The position numbers and the translations under genes were made by a program. 64,000 nt of DNA from Schistosoma mansoni. Taxonomy: Eukaryota; Platyhelminthes; Trematoda; Strigeidida; Schistosomatidae. Below the pieces are notes generated by a model. It worked only from the letters and a program-made list of their open reading frames with translations. It made no database searches and had not been told where the DNA came from. Shown here one piece after another: positions 25,001-35,900 of the stretch (positions within the stretch are counted from its first letter, which is position 1; each line of letters starts with the position of its first letter). The DNA is taken from positions 124,001-188,000 of the forward strand of contig NW_017386046.1 of assembly GCF_000237925.1 (NCBI RefSeq), given 5' to 3'.

Positions 25001-26980
25001 ACTTCAAATGATGATTTTATTGTTTTACTTTAATAATTGACCAATGACTTTTTTTCTCTTCATAGGATTTTATTTCGAATCAATTATTTTTTCAGGAACA
25101 TTTTACAGAATGCCGCGAATTACAAACTCAGTATCATGAAAGGTTGACTGATCTATGCCCAGGTATTTTAGAACGATTTATGCGCAGTGACTTCCAAAGT
25201 GAACCATCAGATGCTCTTTTAGCCGTAAGTTATAAAATCATAAATATAAGGATGGTTATTTGTATTGAACAATTATTTTCGCATTAATTTTTTTCTGCTT
25301 TGTTGTAAAGGGAGACAAAATACGGCAAATCAATAGGCTTTCAAATACTGACATTTTTAGTAGTGGATGCGAAATTTACTGATCAGTATCTCGATCCTGT
25401 TTATATTTTGACGACGAATTGATTAAATTTTGGGATTAAACAGAATGATAATTAGTACTATTCGATAACTTATGCATAACTTTTGAATAATTACATGCAA
25501 AATCTTTTTGATTCCCCGCTTTGTCACATGGATAGGAGTATCCAAGGTACGAAGAGTTTCTTGGAGGTTTCAGTAAAGTTACCGTCATGATTGTCGATGA
25601 CCAAAATAAATATATGAATGGAATTCCTTCGAGTTGTTAGTAGATGAGTACTTGGTAATCTAATTTTGGATGGCGATAACTAGTGAGTGGTTAGTTTCGT
25701 TAAGGTCTCATCAGAGTCAGCATTTAAATGTGATCATTTCCCATTTAGAAACAGACATATGTCTAGAGACAATACAAATATAAAGGCACCAATTATATGT
25801 AGAGTTAACTAAATCAGAAAGTCAAGAACTATCTGACGATGTTTCAAAATTCTTTGTGAAAAGTACACAGTAGGTTAACAAGTTTCACTGGTTAACTAAG
25901 CGTTAAACACAGGGTGGAAATACAAGAAAAATTCAAAAATATTAGGTACAAATATTTTTTTAAAAACGATTCTGAAGTTCATGAGCCTTGAATTGTTGTA
26001 TTCAAAGTAATCAAAAATGTAGGACTGGATTCTTCAGCTTTCAAATTCATAGGTACCCAAAAACGATATTGATAATGTTACCGTTTCTTCTGTACATAAA
26101 ATTCCGGGATTATTTTGACAAATGACGAATCAATAATGATTATGGTAAGTGTACTTATCTGAAAATATCATTCAAGTGTAGTTGTTAAATAGCACTTGTC
26201 AAGATTCATAAAAATTTTTATTTGTTTAACAACATACATTAAGAAATGTTTATCGTAAGTTGTGAAAGTGTCCCTAGATTCGAAAGTAAGATCTAGTCGT
26301 TTTTAAATAATAAGCCAAAAGAATAATATATTTGTAAAATCTCAGCAAATGAATTTGAAGTAAATCCGTTTCGCCTGACAATCTGGTCCAAGCTTTTTCA
26401 AGGAAATAATGTCTTACATCAACTCGGCGCCCAAATACTGTGAAACTATTCGCTCTAATTTAGACGAAAGTTCTTATATAAGCCAAAAGAAGTTGTGTAA
26501 TGTTACAACCTAAAATTTACTTAATTTTAAGTAGATTATCGCTCTTAAACAAAAGCTTCAGAGATGTCTATTTTATGTCACCGGTAATTAATCAATCTAC
26601 AGTTGTGCATATTTCTCATCATATCCTCGTAATATCTACAAAAAATTGGAATATCTTATTTTCAATTATTTCAACTTAATTGAAATACAAGCTTTATTGT
26701 ATGTTCTTTTTTGGAATAATTATTACAGATTTTTATTGATAAAGAAAGTGTAACGAATGCACTAACAGCCAGTAACGATGCTCATTTACTTAAAATTGAT
26801 GAATTTGCCGATGAAATTAATGAAAAAGCAAAAAAATGGATGAAGGAAACAATTACTTCTATATATTCTGGTGAGAAATATGATCGAAACAGAGCAAGAG
26901 TAATGGAAATAAATCATTTTATAGATGCATTAAGAAATGATGTTGAAAACTTAGATATACCTGCATTAGGTGAATCTTGA
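16081..26980 (+). CDS. DRC3: Dynein regulatory complex subunit 3 (LRRC48)
   Basis: DRC3 is an axonemal protein of the nexin-dynein regulatory complex that links outer doublets and tunes dynein in motile cilia and flagella. Nine exons join in frame: 16081-16240, 16281-16397, 16450-16616, 18657-18803, 20167-20389, 22833-22999, 24287-24484, 25066-25224, 26729-26980. The total is 1590 nt, 529 aa (human protein about 523). Exon 1 holds the conserved N-terminus (YEPTVIDKQLLNDAI, LAKQDGIHFENV). Exons 2-4 (residues about 54-197) are leucine-rich repeats (LVKLQLDNNIIEQIEGI; LEDLTLYNNRIT; LQVFSVGNNYIT) capped by LPNLFYLDYQR. Exons 5-9 are mostly charged alpha-helix and predicted coiled coil, ending ALGES. 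The first two introns are only 40 and 52 nt and later ones reach 2.4 kb. The exon 5 donor is GTATTG; it is preferred because the join gives ELYNKKF, which aligns with the family. The element insertions noted here lie within introns and leave the reading frame whole. Confidence 0.95.
21461..21545 (-). mobile_element. SINE fragment with degenerate hammerhead core
   Basis: This lies in DRC3 intron 5. On the minus strand it reads CCGACGAGTCCTAAATGAGA then CGAAATGCGCGTTCTG and ends in CTACTAGCCACCATCC. The layout equals the 3' body of the SINE at 46.05-46.23 kb. The hammerhead box that should be CUGANGA is CCGACGA, while the GAAA box is intact. The tRNA-like head is missing (5' truncated). Confidence 0.65.
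22491..22705. repeat. Foldback repeat, copy 1 (order A-B-C-B')
   Basis: In DRC3 intron 5. Block A (22491-22554) contains GTATTTGGGCGCCGAGTTG, block B (22555-22607) contains TGTAAAATCTCAGCGAATG, block C (22608-22650) contains TTTCGCCTGACAATCTGG, and block B' (22651-22705) is the near-perfect reverse complement of B. B and B' could form a stem of about 50 bp closed by C. Read on the minus strand, C contains a stem-loop (GCTTG...CAGGC) followed by GAAACG, as in hammerhead cores. Parts of the same unit recur at 26324-26477 and 32932-33049. Confidence 0.7.
23063..23153 (-). mobile_element. SINE 3' fragment with hammerhead-type core, left side of an N gap
   Basis: In DRC3 intron 6. On the minus strand it reads AGTCCCACAATAGGATGAAA then CGGCCGTCC, the stem II, GAAA box and cleavage-site side of a hammerhead, then CCATGGTGGTCTAGCTTC. 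The other core box would lie inside the N run. It is a different subfamily from the copies at 21.5 and 46.1 kb. Confidence 0.6.
23154..23353. other. Assembly gap, 200 N
   Basis: Exactly 200 N, probably an arbitrary gap size. The two edges carry the same SINE 3' sequence in opposite orientations. Confidence 0.99.
23354..23392 (+). mobile_element. SINE 3' end, right side of the N gap
   Basis: TTTTCCATGGTGGTCTAGCT and the following bases are the exact reverse complement of the left flank of the gap (29 bp perfect), with similarity continuing outward to TTCAACTATGAAAA. It is an inverted partner of the fragment at 23063-23153. Confidence 0.6.
26324..26477. repeat. Foldback repeat, copy 2 (order B-C-A'), with 14-bp target duplication
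   Basis: In DRC3 intron 8. ATAAGCCAAAAGAA occurs at 26310-26323 and again at 26478-26491, bracketing 154 bp made of block B, block C (TTTCGCCTGACAATCTGG) and the reverse complement of block A (ACATCAACTCGGCGCCCAAA). A perfect 14-bp duplication shows that this arrangement inserted as one unit, and its length points to target-primed retroposition. Confidence 0.75.
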
Positions 26981-27037
26981 ATGTGCATAATATGGTATTC
27001 ATTGGGGAACTATCTGGTAGTTTTATCAAATGCATTA

Positions 27038-27047
27038 AATAAATAAA
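27038..27047 (+). promoter_or_regulatory. Polyadenylation signal of DRC3
   Basis: Two overlapping AATAAA hexamers (27038-27043 and 27042-27047) begin 58 nt after the DRC3 stop codon. Confidence 0.6.
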
Positions 27048-27269
27048 TTTAACTGTATTTATTTAAAATTAATCTTGTTTTGATTGGACAGACTGAATAA
27101 TCAACTCACTATCCATCGAATGGTAAATATTCAAACTATGGATAAATAGACACATCGGGTGCTTCATTTTTCATTTATTAATTACTTATTGTTCTTAGTT
27201 GCTGAAAACCTGTATAGTCTTCTAACAGCCTTAAACAACAATCCAATGTTTTGAAGGAGATTCTCTACC

Positions 27270-28085
27270 TCGAGACGCAAAATATTGCTTCAAAACTGAT
27301 TTTCTTCAACACCTATCCAGCGCATCGACCATCCCACTTTTCTCGGAATTCACAACTTTGGTGCGTTGGTGTCTGACGAAATGTTGGTTAAGATTCGTGA
27401 AGCTCAATTAACCTCTGCCAACTTGCATCACTTGTAGGGTAGGGAAAGTGTCCGTCTGCTAACTAGGGGATAAGTTTATGGCTCATCAGTTCGCCTTGTT
27501 CTACCTTATGGGTGTGAAGCATGCCTACTAAGAATCGAGAATATTCGTCACACTAGGTGTGTTCGAAGCACCGCCCATGCACCACTGAGTGGGCGATTCA
27601 CGAGTTATAAGCAAGGTACTAAGTAAAAATGGTATATTGGTTGTCGTCGTCAACTGAGCTGGCTAGGACGTGTATTACATATTTCCCGCTACCATCAACT
27701 TTGACAGGTGTTGTCTGGCAAACGATTAGGTTCAAATAAAGCTAGGGACCACCACGCCAGGACATAGCATTGGTCCATAGAGTGACTGACAACTGAACTG
27801 AGCCATGCAAATAAGCAGAGAATACCCGGTTAGCATGTGCGTGTTTATTGTAACCTGTGGTTAGAAATTTAGAGCGACATGGCTCAGAATTTGTCTCAAT
27901 GGTGTAGGTACCTCACCCTTTGTTTCCCTTAAATCCTCAGTCACGAAATCGCCCTATAACATTTCCTTTTATCCTCAATCTTTTCTACTACTACTGATAC
28001 TGCCATCAATTTAGAATTTGTTTGGTAATTTTACCTCGCTGTACTATTATGGTATGGCGACCTGGACCGTTACACATAACTGACT
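27270..28085 (+). mobile_element. RTE-like LINE remnant: RT C-terminal region and 3' UTR
   Basis: Broken plus-strand frames read LVSDEMLVKIREAQLTSANL, LVLPYGCEACLLRIENI, LSWLGRVLHIS and LTTELSHANKQRIPG, the usual order at the end of an RTE polyprotein. It sits between the convergent DRC3 and RCC1 genes. About a dozen stops and frame changes show it is old. Confidence 0.7.
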
Positions 28086-29994
28086 TTTTTGTTCAGGTAA
28101 AATTTTGAAAACGCCCAAACCTACTTAGAAATGTCATTAGATCGGCTGTTTAATTAAAGAATATTTTTCTTTTTTTCAGTTTTATCGGTAAATACTTTTC
28201 AAAAATCAAAATGCAGTTATGAGGATTTTGTTTGAGTCAATAATTTTTCAGTGTTAGCTGCAACAAGAAAATAACAAAACACTGACATTTACCTGAAAAG
28301 TATTCTCAGCAAAATTTAAGCGTTCACCAACAAACTAGATGATCCTTCGAAATGAGGTATATCAGTGGAATTCTCTATATAATTCGCAATTGATTAGAAT
28401 TCAGAAAACACCCAGTATTTAGCTTCGTTGCCAAAACTATCTAGTATCATTATTGCACGTTAAGATTTCAACTAATATTCAACCATGCTAGCAAAAAATG
28501 AAGAATTTACTCCTAATAGATATTATGACCACACTTATATTTTATTTTATGGGACCTACAGCTGAACTGATTTTTCTGTTACCTATACACGCTGATATTG
28601 CTAATTTTGTGCATGAGTCCATTCTGTTGTCCGTCAGTTTTCTTCGATGAATGGAGTAGATAAGCTGAATGCACTGGAACGAGTTACAATACAAAAGAAA
28701 GTAGTATTAAACACACAACTAGTAAACAATATGTGATAGTCTAGTTGACAAGAGCTAAAGGCAGTAACGAGGTTATCATCGGTGTTATTACGACATATAT
28801 AGTTTCTTTATCTGATAATAAGATCCTTTCTACTAACAACTGTCGATTCTAGTTCGATAAGTGCACTAGAAAAAGTTGTGTACGTTTGAAACAACAGAAA
28901 AATATTGAGTGCAAAGGATTCATTAGGATAAGAGAAAAATGAGGTGATTCTATAATGGTACCCGTACTACAAAATAGAGATGTTAGAGAAAACAGGTCTT
29001 AGTGATCTAGCTTAAAACAATTAATAAAACTTCAAGACTTCTAGCTTAAAACCATAGTGGTTCTAAAACCAAGAATTTTGCTATAAACCAAAGTCTATGA
29101 ATGCATGAAAATCGTATTATCTTTTATAGCTATCCAATCTAACCAAAAATATTTCCACTTGGTTGAACAATCAGATAAAAGATTTTAGAAGTAGTAGTAC
29201 TGATTATCGTGGAAAAATCAAAATACATTAAAATATTTACAGTGATAGAATGTATGAAGTTGGAGAAATGACAAAAGATGGATGCTCTATCAGAGAAATA
29301 CAGACAACTTCATTACAATTTCAAGGTATGAACACCACTTCCTCAACAAACACGACTTACTTTATGTAAGTAACCTTCCATAAGAAACCCACTCAAAATA
29401 TTTATATTTAACTTACAAAACTACAATGTTAACGTTTAAGTGAGTATGAATTATTATTATAATATAATTACATAAGCATACATACAAGCAGTCACAAAAA
29501 CAAAGGTTAGATTAACATTCAAAGTATACATAAGGATATCTAAAGTTTTTTTTATTTTCCAAATGTTTAACAAAGATTAAATTATACAAATCGATGTAGT
29601 GTACAAAATAAACATTATACATATAAAACGAATAGGTGAGTTAATCAGTTAGTTGCCTGAAATTGTTTGAGTGAAAGTTGTCTGGAAACAAAGGATTACA
29701 TAAAGAGTAAGTTCATCTTTAATTCCCTACAAATGGTAACCATTATTACACACAAAAACCAAGACAAAACATCACATGGGATAAATTCAGTATGGAAATT
29801 CTCCACAAGAACAGAGGACTCAAAGACGATGAATGTGTATAGCCACAAGGTTAGAGATAAAATAAATTTGAGCAGTTTGAAAAATGACGACTAAATATAA
29901 GTGATACCACGTATTATAAATAACCTTAAGAAGGATCAATGTAAATAACAATACGAAGTAGATTTTTTTAAATACTGGAAATAAGAACAGGATA
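28086..29994. other. Intergenic region between convergent DRC3 and RCC1
   Basis: AT-rich, with no supportable gene. On the minus strand AATAAA at 29556-29551 is the nearest clear polyadenylation signal downstream of the RCC1 stop codon and would give a 3' UTR of about 440 nt. Confidence 0.4.
29551..29556 (-). promoter_or_regulatory. Candidate polyadenylation signal of RCC1
   Basis: TTTATT on the plus strand is AATAAA on the minus strand, downstream of the RCC1 stop. This is the nearest clear hexamer, though other weak variants exist. Confidence 0.35.
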
Positions 29995-32900
29995 TCATGT
30001 GCCTTTACGGGATTTATCTTCTGTGGATGGCACTAACAATAAGCTACTCTGTACACTGTAATTATCAAAAGAACTACATCGGCTACTTCCACCACCATCG
30101 GTACTTTTAGCACTATTTAACTGACTGCTTGTACTACTTGTCGACGCACATGATCCAACGGAGCAAGTATCAGAAACAGCAGAACTATGAACGCTGCTAT
30201 TGATTGTGGCCCCTGCTGTACTTCCTGTTGTACTTTCACAACTAAACCCAATGGGAGTAAGTAACGTCGTCCCGGTACTTCCAGTTACAGATGAAGGACT
30301 TGCACGTCGGTTTCGCTTGCTTTGTGGGGCACCAGGTCCAATAGGTGGAATCAAAATACGCTCTACTGATGTATCAGCGGAAGAATCACACATCTTAAGA
30401 TTCTTGGATAATTCCACACTTTGCTGATGTTGCTCTATATTATTATTAGAAAGTGGACCAGACATTATTTCTGACATTTCCTCATCATGTTTATCGGCTG
30501 CTGGAGATTTGTTCATCCCATTTGGAAGCTGATTAGAATCACCCATGACAATATCTGTCTCAGTATCAATCACTTTCGGCTGAGTATCAGAGCAAGCAAG
30601 CATAACAGTATGTTGACCACCAGCATCAATCATTAAAACTCGTCTGCAAGAAATATAAGATATCACATTTTAAATAAATGCTTAGTTGAGCGAATTCATT
30701 ACAAATACAGTCTGTATGAAAATGATGGAGTATGACAAAAAAGACTAGCAACTTTTTAAATCACAATTTGCCACCTTAAGTTCGTAAGTCTTAAATATAG
30801 GAAACATATTTGATCATAGATGCCTTTAGAGAATTGTTTGTATGTGATGAAATAACTCGTTAGGCGATAGTGAGGGTAACTGCGAGTCCAAGATAATAGA
30901 GAAGCTATTCAGATAATGATATAAACCTTTTTTGTTGAAGGTGAATTAAGAAAGTTTTATACACGCTAGGTAGAGCATTTTATTGAGAATCTAACTGCTT
31001 TCCAGAACTAAGTATTAAATAGACAATTATTAAACATTTTTCTTTAAATACATAATACCACTTTGAAAGTAATATAATTTACATTTACTTTTTCGTACAC
31101 GCTAGAAGATGGATAAACTTAATTCCAATAACTTTGATGCAGAAATATTATACTTTTTATTTTAAAATTTGGATTGGAAGGTCCAACATGATAGTTGGAT
31201 ATGATATTTCTCCCTGGAGGCAGTGCGTTCGCACTCACTTAGCCCCCAAATGCCCTGGTACGGCCGAAAGTGGGGAGAGTCCGCTCTCTCTCTCTCTCTC
31301 GAAATGCTCTCACATGGCCACGCGAATATATAGTCTCTGCCAGGGAAGTCCTACTCACTGCCTTCTCGTGGCGGGGGTGTTGTTTACGAAATTGAGAGGA
31401 CGAAAAGCGAATGTCCGGCGCTTTAACCGGGTTGGTGGACATGGCGAGTTCACCTAGGGGAGTTGGAAAACCCTGATTCCAAACCAATGGTGCACATGGA
31501 CTCCAGTATCCTGAAGGAACAAATGGCGTATGAACCAATTATTTGGTCACCGGCTACCATGGGACTGCATCTCCTTACGATGCTCCACTGCCTTGTAGAC
31601 TAGACCTTCAGGTCAAAGGCTCGGGGTGTGGGCCCCTAAGAAAACCACCTGCTTCAGTTTGTGCACCTGAGCAGTATCACAGCCCTCACACAAAACAAAT
31701 GAGATTTGTGAGGCGCATATATATATGGTTCCCCTTTGTACCAACATTTATGTGTTTAAATAAATAAATAAATAAAAACATGATAGTTTAAAACTAATCT
31801 TTAATCAAACTTATTCTAACTGAAGCGATGAGCTATGCTCTATCGAATGAATGTCAAAACATGATAAAAGAAGAATTCTAAGCGACCATTTTTTTTAAAA
31901 CTTAGTCACTGTACAAATAATTGTAAAGATAAATATCCATGTTTGTGAGAAGCCAGGTAATTCACTTTATTTAAAATAAGAGCAGCGAATTAGATCTTAA
32001 TTGAAGTGTTTAAAGGTAACTGGAAAGTTGGAGAGTGATTAAACTAACTAATATTGTTTAACATGCATGCTGAAGATGTGAAATTGCAAATCAAACCAAA
32101 TCCATTAGAAATCATAATGATTACGATTATTTCCAAATGGAGGAAAGATTAGAACTACAAAAGTACACCTCATAAAAATGTTTTTACATGGACAACATGC
32201 ACATCGAACCACGTTATAAGCAAAAGATAAGTTTTATATTTAAATGTAAACACTCAAATATCTTACCGATCTTCTAGCTGTTTTCCTACCATCAACTCTG
32301 GTTCCCAACAGTCATCTTCACTATCTCCATGCCCAAGTTGATGATTGCTACCCATACCCCAAGAATAAGCACGACCTATAAATAAATACATCTAATTTGA
32401 TGACACTATGTACAAAATATTTTTTACCATAGAATTCTAGTTAACTTTCTACAGCGTTTAAATTGGTTTGGACTACAAATTCAAACCTGGTAACGATAGT
32501 GGGATGAATAAAAGGTACATTTTGATAAATTGACCCCGTCGCCAGTTGTTATATCTAGAGCTTTAGATTCTTGCTATGCCGCGTACTACTAGACTACTTG
32601 AACGATCGAACCCGCAACGTCGCAAGAGAGAAGACAGAAGACTAGTAAGTAGGGATGTATTTCCCCACACACTGTCAAATACAGTACAAGAATCTCATGT
32701 ATTTATAGGTTTTGGCAGAAAGTAAATCATCATTTCGGACAGCCGATAGGCACATAGGGGGTCTTTTTTATTCATCCAATAGGGGAGCTACACATCGATA
32801 TTCTAGAATGTTCCCCTAGCGGTGATTGGCTGAAATGTCTTCGGCTTTTTCTGGGCTTCTCGAGGCTTCCTTGAGTTTGCCAACGAGCTATCCTTACGGT

Positions 32901-35900
32901 TTAAAAATTAGTATTTTTCGGAAAGCCGGCATATTCAAATTCATTCGCTGAGATTTTACAAATACATTCTTCCTATTCAATGTTTCACACCAACTCGGCG
33001 CCCAAATACTGTAAAACTATTCGATCTAATTTAGACGAAAGTTTTTATATTTACAAATTTTGTTTGACAAACCATAAATTTCCAAGCCAATCATATAAGA
33101 GTGTACATTCTAGTAATCTGGAACCAAATTTCTCAAATCTTATTTGACTTACTAAATCACCTTTAGAAAATTATCGAGAGAATTAAAACAAATTCATCGA
33201 ACTCCACATTTGTGCATCACAAAAACTGTCATTTTTATGTCACATAAAATTCATAAATTTTTGTGCGACCATAGTTGCAAAAATGAAAGGAGATTAAGCC
33301 AAAGCCAAATAAATCTTATGGTGATAGAAATCATACCGTTTTATTTCCAGTCAATCCTGATAAATAGGTAACTACTTTGGCTTCTGTCATATTGTCTGTT
33401 CAAGGAAAGGAGGGACTTTAATTTGAGCTTAGTTTTACTATCTCTCTGATATGAATGACTGACCTGACAATTAATGCCCAATTTGAGAACCAATATGATT
33501 AATTAAATACTCTTGTTCCTGAACCTTTAGACAATCGAGTTTGGTGCGAAACTGAATTATTGGGCGTAACTAGTCGATTCCATAAGTCTGGAACGAGGCA
33601 GAGAAGAATACTAACTTATCAGTATTTTAAAAGCATTAAAGGAATCACGGGCCAACCTTGATATTGCTCTGCCCAACCAGAATGAATGCTTGTAACATCT
33701 AAGACAGAGAAAAATCATCATACACAAGACACGGTGAAATATATGAAATGTTTCATACACTATCAGCCTTATTTTCTAACATAGAAATTGTTAAATTGGT
33801 TTCGAAATTAAACAAGGCACCTTTAGTTTAGAATAGATGAGTCAACGTTTTCAAAACTAACCTTTAGTATCAACCGCAAATGAACATACTTCTCCACAAC
33901 CGATCCATGAGCAGACACACTCATTAAGTGCACCAAGCACGCGTGTAGGTTTGTTCACTGAAATTTTCGATCCCTTCAAATCACACCCCAAACCAAGACG
34001 ACCGTAATCTGGTCGACCAACAGCGTACACGTGACCTACAAAAGCATGACATGGTTAGTTGTGAAACTTGAATTTATAAAAACTCTGAATAAAAAGTAAA
34101 CACCTACATCTAAATGTAGAAACTAAAATAATTCGAAAACGTACTATCGTGTTATGAAAAGGAAATTCGGGGAAAAAATCGGAGACACTAAGCATCTGCA
34201 AAAGCGATCAATTATTTCTTACTACATATTTTACAAATCATGAATGATGATCAAGTAGTATACTGACCCATTTTTTTAAGAACATTCAGGGAATAACAAT
34301 ATGATAACATATCCCACAATGGGATTGTTACACGTTCAGATACCCTAATTTTTTATCTTTCCTTTTTTCCACTCAGTCCAAAGGCCCGTAGATAATAATA
34401 TGGAAGCATTCAGGATGACACATGCGAAACTTGACCAAACTACCGAAATTAGTTTTTCAAAGCGCAAATACTTGTTCAGTCGTCTACATTATACCCTAAA
34501 ATATGTCTCCAAACTTTGGCACTAACTAAATAATATTGCTACAAACTGCGAGAAATGCTTCCGAAAAAGAAAATGTCAAACATTTTGCAAGCACAGAACT
34601 GTTCGTACTGAATCGTTAATCACCCAGATGTTAGTAACTATGGTCGAGTTGTGACTGCACAAAAGATGGCCTATACGGGGTTTTTTCGTTAAAGGGTTTG
34701 CTACCGTAAAAGCGACCTACTACACCACTATCAGCGCTCATGAAGATAACCAAACACAAAACCTTCTTACCACAAGGAGATTATTCCTCATATAGTCACA
34801 TAAAAGTATATTATATTTCGACGGCTCGAAGCATTATTGGAACTGTTTCAGAATGGTTCTGACTGATGAATTAAAGAATACTGGTGAAAATGAGCAACCT
34901 AGCACAACCCTGCTGCTGGACTAGAACAAGAGAAAAGGTGTTTGTAAATACTCACTCTATCTGGCATGTTCTAGTTCAGGGTTTTGGAATGTTAGCAAAC
35001 ATATCCAGTGCAATCCTTCTCAATATACAATCTCAAACTATAAGCTTATCACCCAAACGAAAACAGATCTGAAGTCAGAAAATATGGTGGTTGTTAGACC
35101 GCAATACGGCTGGTGGTATTAAAGCATTTGGTGGAGAGTAGAATAGACAAAGTCCAACCTAGTCCTTGTGAGTATATTTTTCTTGAGTTTCAAGCAGTCT
35201 GTACAGTACGAAGAAAATCATATGGTTTCAGGCGTTTACTCCGATAGTCATGACATGCATTAAATAGACTCATTTGTTAGATAAGTACGACACAATCACT
35301 GTACTTCTAATAGAATCCTTTGTTCAAACAATGTAGTCAGTTTATCCATAACAATCTATCCTTGAAAAAAGTAAACACCAAGTCGTCCGTATCAATTGGC
35401 GTACATCATTTCACTTCATTTCGAACCTTCATAACATCAGGTGAATTTGTATCCATCGACCAAGAAGAATGAGACACTTTGATCGAAGTTGCTTGGACAA
35501 CCAAGAAGTAGAACTGTTTTCTATGTCTCTGAAGATCGCTAATAGTTTCACAGACGTCAAGTTTTTTGTTGCTAGTGACTGACTTCAATTAATATAAGCT
35601 GCAGATGGAGAGTACTATGTAGTGAATACGGGATGAATAAGTTAAGATTCGGTATCGGTCTATCTACGGCATCACTCAAATTGTGAATGAAGTAAGTCTC
35701 CACTAGCAACTCAAAAGATTCTCCTATACTTAGACGCCCAATCAACACATCTAACTCCACAACCAACACCGCAGTATGTTCAGGTTATTGAGATAGTAGT
35801 AAAACTCACTTTTGGTTGCAATTAGTAATCGTTGGGAATGTTAACAGAAACAGTAAGATACTGTCTTACTTGTCAATTTCTTCTTTAAACATTTTATCTT

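Noticed and set aside
31134-31767. Open frames of 74-107 codons at 31.1-31.8 kb, repeated at 40.5-41.1 kb
   Set aside because: They occur on both strands inside the SINE-like repeat and are present only because the two copies are near-identical. They carry no domain and differ in length between copies.
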